64,000 nucleotides of DNA from Paenibacillus sp. FSL H8-0537 (GCF_038051995.1 NZ_CP150290.1:3710001-3774000); one strand, 5' to 3'; counted from the stretch's first letter, positions 1 through 9,267 are shown. Notes: generated from the sequence alone by a model not told the origin. Numbers and translations: made by a program.

Positions 1-38
1 GCGTCACGGATCGCTTCTTTCATGTTCATTTGAGCCAT
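1..38 (-). CDS. pdhB: pyruvate dehydrogenase E1 beta subunit, N-terminal fragment
   Basis: Only the first 12 codons lie in the window, reading MAQMNMKEAIRD, the usual opening of E1-beta subunits. A strong GGAGGAA Shine-Dalgarno site sits about 10 bases upstream, and the start follows the pdhA stop by 30 bases, so the two subunits are co-transcribed. The protein would join E1 alpha to form the thiamine-diphosphate decarboxylase of the pyruvate dehydrogenase complex. Identity rests on the short N-terminus and on the position after pdhA; the rest lies outside the window. Confidence 0.8.
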   Translation of the reverse strand, partial: MAQMNMKEAIRD

Positions 39-68
39 GATCTATAGTTCCTCCTTCGTTAAAGGCTA

Positions 69-1157
<1,089 letters not shown>

Positions 1158-1206
1158 TCACCTCAATCATTAATATTTGAATATTACAGTACTCTGTTAT
1201 AGAATT

Positions 1207-1236
1207 ATTATAAACCTGTTTAACAAAAATGGTCAA
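1207..1236 (-). promoter_or_regulatory. sigma-A-like promoter of pdhA
   Basis: On the minus strand TTGACC (1236-1231) and TATAAT (1212-1207) are separated by 18 bases, about 60 bases upstream of pdhA. The rest of the roughly 300-base gap up to the esterase start at 1457 shows no gene or conserved element that I recognise. Confidence 0.6.
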
Positions 1237-1456
1237 AGCAAAAAGCAAAAAATACGTTGTATTTTCAACGCTTATGCCCTTTTTGTTAAGAAATTGTATA
1301 TGTAACAGCTGTTAAAAAGTTATGTAACAGCATAATACAATGTTGAAACTATGGAGCCTGTACAGCCTTTCCGTCTGCTGCCGAACCCGCATCACTATGG
1401 CATCTATCTATTGTTTACCCACATGCTCCCATTCCATTCAACCAACGGAGGAAGAA

Positions 1457-2200
1457 ATGATGACAGATGAACGTTATTTGAAACGCACCGTCCTCAGGGA
1501 AACGGTTGCAAGCAACTATTTGCAAGATGGCCAGCGCTCGCTTCGCGTCTATTTGCCGCCCGGCTACAATGAGCTGCTGAGCTACCCCGTCGTCTACTGC
1601 CAGGACGGAGAAGATTTTTTCAACTTCGGCCGTATAGCGACGACGGCGAACCGCATTATTTTGGATGAAGGCGTGGAGCCCTTCATTATTGTTGGCGTCG
1701 ATGTGAATAAAACATTCCGCACAGCGGAATATGCTCCTGACGGAGACCGCCATGAGGCTTATGTCCGCTTTTTCGGCGAGGAGCTGCTTCCCTATATAGA
1801 AGCAAAATATCCGGTCCGTCGTGAGGCCGAGCATCGCGTACTTGCCGGCGATTCGCTTGGCGGCACCATCTCCTTTCATCTTGCGCTAGCCTATCCGGAG
1901 CTGTTTAGCCGCGTGCTTTCCTTGTCAGGCGCCTATTTCGAGCGCTCGCTTGAAATTATGGCTGCTCAGAATGATCTTTCCTGGCTGGAGCTCTACATGA
2001 TTGTCGGCCTGCAGGAAACGGCTTATGAAACAACGGATAAAGGCGTGCATAATTTTGTCGAATTAAACCGTGAAGCCAAAAGGCTGCTTGAAGAAAGACA
2101 AGCTCCTTTTTATTATGCGGAAAAAGAAGGCCAACATCAATGGGGCTTTTGGCAGAAAGAGCTACCGGAAGCATTAATGTATTTTATTGAGCGTCAATAA
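1457..2200 (+). CDS. alpha/beta-hydrolase of the enterochelin-esterase (YbbA-like) type
   Basis: The 247-residue cytoplasmic protein belongs to the putative esterase/Fes family. It shows the nucleophile elbow GDSLGG near residue 131, preceded by strand and loop signatures typical of these hydrolases (VVYCQDGEDFF, FIIVGVD), and a late His in KEGQHQWGFW that probably completes the Ser-Asp-His triad. Such proteins cleave esters, including siderophore trilactones, but nothing nearby fixes the substrate. Start ATG 1457 is chosen because GGAGGAAG lies just upstream; an upstream extension to 1340 has no such site. It is monocistronic and ends in a terminator at 2229-2273. Confidence 0.8.
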   Translation: MMTDERYLKRTVLRETVASNYLQDGQRSLRVYLPPGYNELLSYPVVYCQDGEDFFNFGRIATTANRIILDEGVEPFIIVGVDVNKTFRTAEYAPDGDRHEAYVRFFGEELLPYIEAKYPVRREAEHRVLAGDSLGGTISFHLALAYPELFSRVLSLSGAYFERSLEIMAAQNDLSWLELYMIVGLQETAYETTDKGVHNFVELNREAKRLLEERQAPFYYAEKEGQHQWGFWQKELPEALMYFIERQ

Positions 2201-2228
2201 GCGCTGCCGTCTTGCCTCCAAAATGATA

Positions 2229-2273
2229 CAAAGCCTTGATTTCCCCCGCCCAAGGAGGAAGCCAAGGCTTTGT
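2229..2273 (+). terminator. intrinsic terminator after the esterase gene
   Basis: The inverted repeat ACAAAGCCTTG / CAAGGCTTTGT (2229-2239 and 2263-2273) is followed by a T-rich stretch, 28 bases after the stop of the upstream plus-strand gene. Confidence 0.75.
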
Positions 2274-2283
2274 TTGTTTATTT

Positions 2284-2381
2284 AAAAATATAGGAAAGCA
2301 TGATTTTTCTATTCTTTCTCTATATTTCTCGGATTGAAACGCGCCGCGCCGCCATGGACGGCGAGAGCCGTTTCACCTTGA
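2284..2381 (-). repeat. dispersed two-hairpin intergenic repeat, copy 1
   Basis: This full copy, in minus orientation, lies between two convergent genes. In element orientation it starts TCAAGGTGAAACGGC, passes a GC-rich hairpin (GAAACG pairs with CGTTTC, with internal GACGGCG/CGCCGTC-type pairing), has a short linker containing TCCGAGAAATATAGAGAAAG, and ends with an AT-rich arm complementary to that linker (CTATATTT). Similar copies are at 3704, 12342, 25051, 25561 and 51797. No open reading frame is shared among them. Confidence 0.85.
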
Positions 2382-2414
2382 GCTATTCACCTGCTGCATT
2401 CTCACAAGGCCAGT

Positions 2415-2882
2415 TTACTTAAGCTTCACATGGTCTAGCAGCCGCTCGCAGCCCGCATCCACCAGTTCAAATACATAATCGAATTGTCCCGTATAATAAG
2501 GATCTGGCACATCCGTTACGCCACGCTCGGGCAGCAGGCTCATAAAGGTCAGCACCTCTGCGCTTCCCGCACGCGTTCCAAGAATTTCACGCACATCGCG
2601 CTCGTTTTTCGTATCCATGCAGACGATAAAGTCAAAATCCACATCATCCTGCTGCGTGAACTGACGCGCCTTCATACCCGTATAGGATATCCCGTTTAAA
2701 TCAAGCTCCTTGCGTGTGCCTTCATGCGGAGGATGGCCGATATGCCAATCTCCCGTACCCGCCGAGTCTACAATAATTTGGTCTGACAGTCCCGCTTGCT
2801 CCACCTTGCTGCGAAAAACAGCTTCCGCCATCGGGGAACGGCAAATATTGCCGAGACAAACAAACAATACTCTTTTCTTCAA
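2415..2882 (-). CDS. low-molecular-weight protein-tyrosine phosphatase
   Basis: The 155-residue protein has the family P-loop CLGNICRS at residues 9-16 (CX5RS) close to the N-terminus, and the acid/base aspartate in VPDPYYTG near 125. It hydrolyses phosphotyrosine, and in some family members phosphoarginine, through a cysteinyl-phosphate. The start is TTG at 2882, which directly abuts the TAA stop of the preceding gene (TAATTG); GGAGAGG inside that gene provides the Shine-Dalgarno site, so translation is coupled. Both YfkJ-like and YwlE-like roles are possible; I cannot separate them by eye. Confidence 0.9.
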   Translation of the reverse strand: MKKRVLFVCLGNICRSPMAEAVFRSKVEQAGLSDQIIVDSAGTGDWHIGHPPHEGTRKELDLNGISYTGMKARQFTQQDDVDFDFIVCMDTKNERDVREILGTRAGSAEVLTFMSLLPERGVTDVPDPYYTGQFDYVFELVDAGCERLLDHVKLK

Positions 2883-3560
2883 TTAGGCCTCTCCTTTCTC
2901 CTGAACGATTTTCTCCCGCAGCGAGCGACGCGGCAGCTTCCATTTGTAATACACCGACAGCATCCTGAACACAATAATGAGCAAGAACAGGAGCAGCAAA
3001 TCGAGCGTCGAATGAAACCAGCCTTTGCCAATAACGAAACCGCCAATCATCGCCCAAACGGCATAAATTTCATCCCGAAGCACAAGCGGCTTGCGCCCTG
3101 CCAGCACATCGCGAATGATGCCTCCGCCGATACCTGTCAGCATAGCCGCTACCATCACGGCGCTAATGGGATGGTTCATCTGCGTCGCATACAGCGCGCC
3201 CTGAATAGCAAAAGCTGATAAACCGATCGCATCGAAAAAAGCTTCGCTTTTGCGCCACGTATAAATCCATTTAACCGGCAGCAAAAAAGCAATCGTCATT
3301 GCGATGAGCGCGATTTTCAGCAAGCTCCCCTGGCTCCAAAGCGACGTGACCGGAACGCCGATAAGCAAATTCCTTATAACCCCTCCGCCAAACGCCGTAA
3401 CCAGACCTAGCACAAAAACGCCAAGAATGTCGTATTCCTCCTCCATTGCCACAACCGCGCCGCTGACGGCAAAGGCAATGGTGCCGATAATGCTGAATAC
3501 GCCAAAAATCTCCAAATCCAACGTGTACGCCCCCGCTTCCGTTCTCCCATCCAATGTCAT
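2883..3560 (-). CDS. TRIC-type (YadS/UPF0126 family) cation channel membrane protein
   Basis: The 225-residue protein has about seven membrane segments and the duplicated family signature, first TAFGGGVIRN near residue 55 and then GIGGGIIRD near 143. Bacterial members are homologues of trimeric intracellular cation channels and likely conduct monovalent cations across the cytoplasmic membrane. Many homologues start at the residue equivalent to MEIF, so the real start may be a TTG about 14 codons inside; an in-frame TAG just before ATG 3560 excludes anything longer. It is the first gene of a two-gene unit with the tyrosine phosphatase. Confidence 0.85.
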   Translation of the reverse strand: MTLDGRTEAGAYTLDLEIFGVFSIIGTIAFAVSGAVVAMEEEYDILGVFVLGLVTAFGGGVIRNLLIGVPVTSLWSQGSLLKIALIAMTIAFLLPVKWIYTWRKSEAFFDAIGLSAFAIQGALYATQMNHPISAVMVAAMLTGIGGGIIRDVLAGRKPLVLRDEIYAVWAMIGGFVIGKGWFHSTLDLLLLFLLIIVFRMLSVYYKWKLPRRSLREKIVQEKGEA

Positions 3561-3703
3561 CTATCGAATGGTCTATCCTTTCCCATTTTAGCCCCGACGC
3601 TTTCGTAAAGCAACGACATATTTCGTCAATTTGCTGCCGAAATTCTACCTGCTACTGGTGTTTCTGCTCAAAGAAACTATATACTAGCAAAAGCGACAAG
3701 CAA

Positions 3704-3780
3704 CAAGGTGAAACGGCTGTCGCCGTCCTTTTGCGGCAAAGTTACCGTTTCGAGGGTGAAATATAGGCCCCTTATAAAGG
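3704..3780 (+). repeat. dispersed two-hairpin repeat, diverged copy 2
   Basis: This is a degenerate plus-orientation copy: CAAGGTGAAACGGCTG, then CGCCGTCC, a GC-rich loop, CCGTTTCGAGGGTGAAATATAGG and a rearranged AT-rich tail. The second hairpin is poorly conserved. Unlike the other copies it lies between divergent genes, in the likely promoter region of the thiamine pyrophosphokinase gene. Confidence 0.65.
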
Positions 3781-3838
3781 TGTAGCTTATACTTGCTTAT
3801 AATTTGAACAAATAGGTTAGAGAAAGAAGGAAGCGAAT

Positions 3839-4477
3839 ATGCCTCAACGAATAGTCATTTGCTCAGGCGGCGAGCTTGGTGCCTTTGCGCTGCCGCATCT
3901 GAAGCAGGATGCCTTTCGCATTGGCGCCGACCGCGGCGCACTATTTTTGGTAGAGCAGGGATATGCACCGCAGCTTGCAATAGGTGATTTTGATTCCGTA
4001 ACGGACGAGCAGTTGGAGCTCATACGTTCAGTAAGCAAAGAGCTCATCACCTGTGATCCGATTTATAAAGATTATACGGATACAGAAATGGCTTTGCGCT
4101 ATGCGCTTGAGCAAAATCCGGATGAAATTATTTTACTGGGCGCCTTAGGCACTCGCTTTGATCATTCGTTATCGAATGTGCAGCTGCTTGTGCTCGCCGA
4201 ACATCGGGGTATCCCCGCCTGTATTATCGACGAACATAACTGTATTACTGTCACTTCCTCTAAACGAGTAATACAGAAAGGGCTTTATTCGAATGTTTCC
4301 CTGCTGCCCTTAACTTCTGCTGTTTCTGGCATTACATTAAGCGGCTTTCAATATCCTCTGCATAATGCCAGCTTGAAGATCGGCCAATCTCTAGGCATAA
4401 GCAATGTACTCGCGGAGACGGAAGGAAGCATTACGATTGATAACGGAATGCTGCTCATTATCCAGAGCCGTGATTAA
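3839..4477 (+). CDS. thiN: thiamine pyrophosphokinase
   Basis: The 212-residue protein shows the family motifs GADRGALFL (about residue 30), IGDFDSV (47-53), the acidic TDTEMAL region near 80 and LLGALGTRFDHSLSNV near 100. These bind ATP/Mg and thiamine to make thiamine diphosphate directly. The C-terminal half is the smaller thiamine-binding beta domain. AGAAGGAAG precedes the ATG. The product is the cofactor of the pyruvate dehydrogenase encoded nearby. No TPP riboswitch is visible upstream. Confidence 0.92.
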   Translation: MPQRIVICSGGELGAFALPHLKQDAFRIGADRGALFLVEQGYAPQLAIGDFDSVTDEQLELIRSVSKELITCDPIYKDYTDTEMALRYALEQNPDEIILLGALGTRFDHSLSNVQLLVLAEHRGIPACIIDEHNCITVTSSKRVIQKGLYSNVSLLPLTSAVSGITLSGFQYPLHNASLKIGQSLGISNVLAETEGSITIDNGMLLIIQSRD

Positions 4478-4502
4478 GTAATAACGACTGACAGCATAAG
4501 CA

Positions 4503-6464
4503 TTATTCAAAAGCCTCGGGCTTCATCTCGATGACCAGCCCTTCCACATGCTTGCGGCTGAGCTGTTTGCGGAGCTTGCGATTTTCCTTGGAATCAAAGA
4601 CGATACTCATATCATAATCTTCCCCAGGATACAGCTCCTCCCTACCAATTGACAGCTTCAGCCGCTTTCGATTGAAGGCCAGCTTGCGGTCCTGCACCTG
4701 AACAATGACCTCTCCTCGGGCGTCAGCTGGACGAAAAACGATACCCAGACGCTTCAGCGGATAAACCCATACCGCGTCGCCCGCTTGTAAGGGCTGCAAG
4801 GCGGTTTTGCCTGCGTCCTCTTCTTTTTTGCTGCTATTTTTCACTTTGGCCTCGGTCTGAGCTTCAGTTTGAGCTTCGATTTGTTCTGCTTTAACATCTG
4901 CGCTTAGTTCATCTTGGCCTAGTGTTACGATCTGCTGACGATTAGCTGCAAGCTGCTCGGCCCGCTGCATCACCCGCTCTGGCAAACCATATCGACGGGC
5001 AATTGCGAAAGCTTGACTTTCCCCTGCCTCCCCAATGATCAATTGATATAACGGAAGCAAGGTATCCGGATCAAAAGCCATTCGTGCATTCATACAGCCC
5101 TTCGTACGCGAAGCATATTGCTTAATCTCATTAAAATGTGTCGTTGCCGCCGTCAAAGCTCTTCGATTGTGAAGCTCCTCCAGCACGGCTATTGATAGCG
5201 CTATGCCTTCGCCTGGATCTGTGCCTGCCGCCAGTTCATCAAGCAGCAGCAAGGAGCGCGGTCCAGCTGATTCCAGCATTTCGCCTAATACACGAATATG
5301 CGAGGAGAAGGTGCTTAACGATTGCTCCAAGCTTTGTCCATCTCCTAAATCTGCAATAATCGTCCGAAAAATGCCGAAGCGACTCCCTTCCCTCGCCGGA
5401 ACCAGCAGCCCTGACTGAGCGAGCAGCGCAAGCAGGCCGATCGTTTTCAGCGTTGCTGTTTTCCCGCCCGTATTGGGCCCTGTAATAATGAGCTGGCTCC
5501 AATTCGGACCGAGCTCCACATCAAGCGGAACCGCCGACTGGCCAAGCAGCGGGTGACGGGCTTGTGATAAAGAGATGTGAGGTTCATCGGTCAATTGAAA
5601 CGATTGACCAGCGTAGGAACGCGAAAGCTTGCCGCGCGCCATAATTAAATCGAAAGTGGCCATCGCCTCTAAATTGAGTCTAAGCTCGGATTCGTGCGCA
5701 TCAGCCAAATCGGATAAGCCTGATAAAATAACAGTGCGCTCGCGCTCCTCCTCTGCCTCCCATTGTCGCAGCTCTACTTGCAAATCGGCCACATCAACCG
5801 GTTCTACGAATAAGGTTTGCCCGCTAGCCGATTCATCCCACACCGTGCCCGGCACCTGTTTGCGCAGCTCGCGCTTCACGGCGATAACAAGCCTGCCGCT
5901 TCGTTTACTGATTATCGACTCCTGTAAGGCTGATTTATATTTGGAAAGCGAAGCTTCCATTTTACGACTGATTTTATCCTCTACCGCGTAGCGATGCCTG
6001 CGAATTTCCGCGAGTGCAGCGCTAGCTTGATCGGTGAGGCTTCCGTAACGAATACAGCGGCTCAGCTCCTCCCGCAGCTCCGGGCAATCATGCATGGAGT
6101 CTGCATAGCTGGCAATGATCGGTGCAATCCCCCGCTTACTGGCCATATATCTCCTCATTTGCATAACAGAAGCTAGCCATGTCTGCAATTGCTCCAGCTC
6201 CTGCTCGACATAAATTCGTCCTTTGCCCAGCAGCGCCAGAAAAGGATCAATCCCCTCCATCGCGGATAAAGGAACACTTGCCCCGGATGCAAGCAATGCG
6301 GAGGCTTCCTCTGTCTCCGACAGCCATGCTTGAATTTGCCTGATTTCTATGCTGGGCATATGGCGTTCCGCCAGTAATCGCCCCGCTGGCGAAACGGTAT
6401 AGTCGATCAATTGTTCCTTCAATTTGTCATATTCCAAACGCTTTAGCGTAGCTTCGTGCATCAT
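4503..6464 (-). CDS. MutS2-like ATPase lacking the Smr nuclease domain
   Basis: The 653-residue protein follows the MutS2 plan: an N-terminal core (LKRLEYDKLKEQLIDYT), a lever/clamp region, then a MutS-type ATPase with Walker A GPNTGGKTATLKT near residue 328, Walker B LLLLDELAAGTDPGEG near 410 and the TTHFNEIK switch after it. MutS2 proteins are near 780 residues and end in a Smr endonuclease domain with a DLRG motif; here the protein stops after a short KOW-like segment and no such motif is present. I infer a DNA- or ribosome-associated ATPase without its own nuclease. Start ATG 6464 has GAGGAGCG six bases upstream; 67 additional in-frame codons upstream look non-coding and contain a terminator. 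Confidence 0.85.
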   Translation of the reverse strand: MMHEATLKRLEYDKLKEQLIDYTVSPAGRLLAERHMPSIEIRQIQAWLSETEEASALLASGASVPLSAMEGIDPFLALLGKGRIYVEQELEQLQTWLASVMQMRRYMASKRGIAPIIASYADSMHDCPELREELSRCIRYGSLTDQASAALAEIRRHRYAVEDKISRKMEASLSKYKSALQESIISKRSGRLVIAVKRELRKQVPGTVWDESASGQTLFVEPVDVADLQVELRQWEAEEERERTVILSGLSDLADAHESELRLNLEAMATFDLIMARGKLSRSYAGQSFQLTDEPHISLSQARHPLLGQSAVPLDVELGPNWSQLIITGPNTGGKTATLKTIGLLALLAQSGLLVPAREGSRFGIFRTIIADLGDGQSLEQSLSTFSSHIRVLGEMLESAGPRSLLLLDELAAGTDPGEGIALSIAVLEELHNRRALTAATTHFNEIKQYASRTKGCMNARMAFDPDTLLPLYQLIIGEAGESQAFAIARRYGLPERVMQRAEQLAANRQQIVTLGQDELSADVKAEQIEAQTEAQTEAKVKNSSKKEEDAGKTALQPLQAGDAVWVYPLKRLGIVFRPADARGEVIVQVQDRKLAFNRKRLKLSIGREELYPGEDYDMSIVFDSKENRKLRKQLSRKHVEGLVIEMKPEAFE

Positions 6465-6599
6465 TTTCAATCGCTCCTCATTAAAATCAGATGTATTTCC
6501 TATTTTGTTGGCGTGAATGATTCGAAATAAACCGAGCCTACACAACGTTGTCGCCTTATGTGAAACGACCAATTCGTGCAGATATAGATGCCTATTCAC

Positions 6600-6641
6600 A
6601 AAAAAAACAGGAATGGAACGCATGAGCGTTCCATTCCTGTT
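6600..6641 (-). terminator. very strong intrinsic terminator upstream of the mutS2-like gene
   Basis: A perfect 16-bp stem (AACAGGAATGGAACGC, 6606-6621, with 6626-6641) has a 4-base loop and, on the minus strand, eight consecutive Ts. It lies between a second terminator at 6724 and the mutS2-like gene, so either a short transcript ends here or it attenuates that gene. Confidence 0.8.
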
Positions 6642-6723
6642 TAAACGGCTGCTATACCTCACCAAACGTTATTCAGCCTAATACAACCGCCATATATAAA
6701 CGGTTATTATTTGGAAATAACGC

Positions 6724-6749
6724 AAAAAACCGTGCTGCAAGAGCACGGT
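6724..6749 (-). terminator. intrinsic terminator of the putative structured RNA
   Basis: The stem CCGTGCT/AGCACGG (6730-6736 with 6742-6748) is followed on the minus strand by six Ts. No minus-strand protein gene ends just upstream, which points to a non-coding transcript. Confidence 0.75.
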
Positions 6750-6974
6750 GGTCAGGCCGCTGCCGAATAGCATTCAGGCGGAGTCCACATGTTCTTAACT
6801 CTTGGTATCAGACAGCTGATGAAGATACGTTCATAGAAACCTGCCTTAACTGCACAAAGCAGCCAGCAAGCTCCCATTCGCCTTCAACGCGATCTGATCT
6901 ATCCAATTTATGAGTTAAGAACACCTGTCAACATAAAATAAACCCCTTCCTGAACCATCCAGCCAACAAAATAT
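6724..6974 (-). ncRNA. candidate structured small RNA (6S-like rod?), unidentified
   Basis: No convincing reading frame occupies this stretch, but the minus strand folds into a long rod. GTTCTTAACTC (6922-6912) pairs perfectly with GAGTTAAGAAC (6801-6791); inside it TTGG (6906-6903) pairs with CCAA (6805-6802), and ATCAGA (6898-6893) with TCTGAT (6812-6807), with small asymmetric bulges. A terminator follows at 6749-6724. TTGACA (7010-7005), 18 bases, TAAATT (6986-6981) could be its promoter, giving about 250 nt. The closed rod resembles the architecture of 6S RNA, but I do not recognise the sequence and T-box or known riboswitch motifs are absent. Confidence 0.5.
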
Positions 6975-7060
6975 AAATCCAATTTACTTCAAGTACAAGC
7001 CTCTTGTCAACCCCATTAGCATTCGCCAGAAACTTCATGCTCAAGCTCTGTCGGGCCAGG

Positions 7061-7858
7061 CTATACCGTCGCTTCCAGAGCCGCCCTTGCAAACTGTACA
7101 GCAGCTGGAAGTCCATAATCGTTATTCAAATCAATGTCGTGAGACATATGCGTAAAAATCGTATGTTTCGGCCGCCAAAGTTGAATCAGCTCCAGCGCTT
7201 CCGTTACATCATAAACAGAACGGGTTTCATAGGCGAACGGTTCTTTATAAAAGCTAGTGCCGAGCACCAGCAGATCAAGACCATAAAGCGGCTGCTGCTG
7301 TTCATCGGTCAGCCCAATGGCGTCAGAGCAATAAGCCCATGAACGCATTTCGACCGCATGATCGAAGCGAAAAGCATAAGCATAGCCATTTTTGCCATGA
7401 TTAATTCTCCAGCTTGTTATATCCCAGCTGCCAATCCGCAAATTTCCGCCGTCTATCGCATGAAAATCGATTTGCTGCTGCAGCCAAGGAAAACGAGCGT
7501 TAATTTCGCTAATCACCTCAGCAGCTGCAAAAGCCTCGCCCTTCACGTTCATCCAGCGGCAAGCGTCAGCCCATTCCACTAGACCGCCAATATGGTCAAA
7601 ATGGGCATGCGTAATTAAAATCCGTCTGACGAAACGGAGGCCTGCTGCTTCCATTTGCCTTCCCCAATCAGGGCCGCAGTCAATCCATACCGTTTCATCA
7701 GCTACACCTGCAGGTCCCGATCCCAATCCATCAAGCTGCACAAGAGAACGCAAGCGGCGATTAATACCCGTGCTTCTCGCCTCTTCACATACCGCGCAGC
7801 TGCAATAAACACGCGGAACTCCCATCGAATCGCCTGTCCCGCGAAATGTAATGCGCAT
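7061..7858 (-). CDS. PhnP-like metallo-beta-lactamase-fold phosphodiesterase
   Basis: The 265-residue protein opens with ITFRGTGDSMGVPR and a CXC...C cluster (YCSCAVCEEA), as in PhnP-type cyclic phosphodiesterases, and carries the zinc motif THAHFDHIGG near residue 83 and a late THMSHDID. It probably hydrolyses phosphodiesters of small molecules. Start ATG 7858 overlaps the previous stop by one base (TAATG), so translation is coupled to the GNAT gene; a longer in-frame extension runs inside that gene and is unlikely. It is last in the nitrilase-GNAT-GNAT operon. Confidence 0.82.
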   Translation of the reverse strand: MRITFRGTGDSMGVPRVYCSCAVCEEARSTGINRRLRSLVQLDGLGSGPAGVADETVWIDCGPDWGRQMEAAGLRFVRRILITHAHFDHIGGLVEWADACRWMNVKGEAFAAAEVISEINARFPWLQQQIDFHAIDGGNLRIGSWDITSWRINHGKNGYAYAFRFDHAVEMRSWAYCSDAIGLTDEQQQPLYGLDLLVLGTSFYKEPFAYETRSVYDVTEALELIQLWRPKHTIFTHMSHDIDLNNDYGLPAAVQFARAALEATV

Positions 7859-8532
7859 TATAGCGGCAGCAGTGCGACCTGCTCCTGTTGTCGCAGCTGA
7901 TTGATCATATCGAGCCAAGCTTGTGGTTTATTAGGCAGCGCCTCATAGTAGCCTTCAAGAAAAGTCACGATGAGTGAAGCCGGCAAAAACGCTAAATTCT
8001 CATCAGCAGGCAGGAAGCTGAGCTGAAGGCCCGTTACGGCTTGCCCCTCATGGTCCCATGACGGATGTACATACGGGAAATCCAATCGGTTATATCCGAT
8101 ATGCGACAATACTTCGCGGCGCACAAATGGATTCATTGGCGTTACGCCACCAAATGCATGCTGCTCTTCCCTTTCATATGGGTTATAAATTTCCGCAAAC
8201 ATGCCGATCGATTCTGTACCGGATTGCTCAGCCAGACGCGCCAAATCCTTTTCCCTGGCACGCAGCAGGAAGCGCCCGATCCCCTTGCCAGCTTGTCCAA
8301 TAATGGTGAAGTCGGTCATCGCAACGCGCAGCTCTGGATAATAACGATATTCCGTGGAGCCTACTACTTTGCCGTCTTCTACCGCAACATAAACATGGAT
8401 ACCCGCTTCCTCGAGCGGTTCTCTCCACAGCTCATAAGCCAGCACTTCTTCTGGCGGAAAAATCGTTTGAAGCAGCTTATGCAGCTCCGCAAAATAAGGG
8501 TCGTCAATCGACGTAATACGATGATACAGCAT
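7858..8532 (-). CDS. GNAT-family N-acetyltransferase
   Basis: The 224-residue protein has the GNAT acetyl-CoA-binding pattern, with a strand ending MTDFTIIG followed by QAGKGIGRFLLRAREKD near residues 90-106. It should transfer an acetyl group from acetyl-CoA to an amine; the substrate is unknown. Start ATG 8532 is chosen because AAAGGGG lies nine bases upstream; ATG 8550 has no such site. It sits 36 bases after the second GNAT gene and overlaps the PhnP-like gene by one base. Confidence 0.8.
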   Translation of the reverse strand: MLYHRITSIDDPYFAELHKLLQTIFPPEEVLAYELWREPLEEAGIHVYVAVEDGKVVGSTEYRYYPELRVAMTDFTIIGQAGKGIGRFLLRAREKDLARLAEQSGTESIGMFAEIYNPYEREEQHAFGGVTPMNPFVRREVLSHIGYNRLDFPYVHPSWDHEGQAVTGLQLSFLPADENLAFLPASLIVTFLEGYYEALPNKPQAWLDMINQLRQQEQVALLPL

Positions 8533-8568
8533 GAAATTATCCCCTTTCATTATGTACAGGTATTGGAT

Positions 8569-9240
8569 TTAATCGGCAGCAAGAAATGGATTACGCCATT
8601 CCATCAAAGCTGCATAGCCGCAGGACTGCTCGTCTTCCAAATAATTAGCCGCCACCCCTGTAGGAGTACGGCCGCAGCGCAGCAGAAAAGACAGAACAGG
8701 GTCGCTGTATGTTCCAGCAACGACCCCACTAACGTAATTTTCCGGTGTTATTTCGTCTGCATAACGATGGTAGCCGGGCATACGCCCTCCGCCAAGCAGC
8801 CTTTTCAGCTGTAAATGTACGACTGTCTCATACATCGTCTGCATCAGCCATTTTCCAATGCCTGACTTTCGATACTCTGGAATCACACAAATATCTACAA
8901 CATAAAGCGTGTCGCCGCTGCCGTCATGATTGCGAATAAATCCATTATCCGTAATGGCTTCCCAGCTGTGTGAATGTCCATAATCATCCATATTAACAAC
9001 AAGGCCTGTCATTGAGCCAATAAGCCTGCCATCTATTTCAGCACATAGCGAACCTTCAGGAAAACGGGAAACATGCTCGGCAAGCTGCTCCTTGCTCCAC
9101 CATAAATCCGAAGGAAACGGTGGCGGGAAGCTTTCGCGCTGTACGTCGATCAGCCCTGCAAAGTCCTGCTCGGAGTAGCGCCGAATGACAGCCTCTACCG
9201 GAGCACCCTCATGATATACATATAATTGTTTACGAATAAT
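8569..9240 (-). CDS. GNAT acetyltransferase, homologue of the N-terminal half of YhcX, apparent ATT start
   Basis: Read from 9240 this is a 223-residue protein beginning IIRKQLYVYHEG, then a GNAT fold with VVDICVIPEYRKSGIGKWL near residue 125 and LGGGRMPGYHRY near 155, strings I associate with the acetyltransferase half of B. subtilis YhcX, a GNAT-nitrilase fusion. The first ATG (9012) would remove the first 76 residues of the fold, though upstream codons are clearly coding. No ATG, GTG or TTG is in frame between the preceding gene's stop (9268) and the conserved start. AGAAGGGA lies 6 bases before ATT ATT CGT, so ATT probably initiates, unless the gene has lost its start codon. Confidence 0.75.
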   Translation of the reverse strand: MIRKQLYVYHEGAPVEAVIRRYSEQDFAGLIDVQRESFPPPFPSDLWWSKEQLAEHVSRFPEGSLCAEIDGRLIGSMTGLVVNMDDYGHSHSWEAITDNGFIRNHDGSGDTLYVVDICVIPEYRKSGIGKWLMQTMYETVVHLQLKRLLGGGRMPGYHRYADEITPENYVSGVVAGTYSDPVLSFLLRCGRTPTGVAANYLEDEQSCGYAALMEWRNPFLAAD

Positions 9241-9267
9241 GCCACATCCCTTCTGCCAGGGAAAGCT

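Noticed and set aside
4503..6665. Longer 720-residue form of the MutS2-like protein
   Set aside because: The extra N-terminal codons read through a strong terminator hairpin and have no family similarity, while ATG 6464 has an excellent Shine-Dalgarno site.
6720..6980. T-box or riboswitch leader for the mutS2-like gene
   Set aside because: The T-box core (TGGNACCGCG) and motifs of SAM, TPP, lysine, FMN, glycine and cobalamin riboswitches are absent, and the gene is far downstream behind two terminators.
8065..8814. 249-codon plus-strand frame
   Set aside because: It lies opposite two GNAT genes with clear family motifs; composition is typical of an antisense frame.
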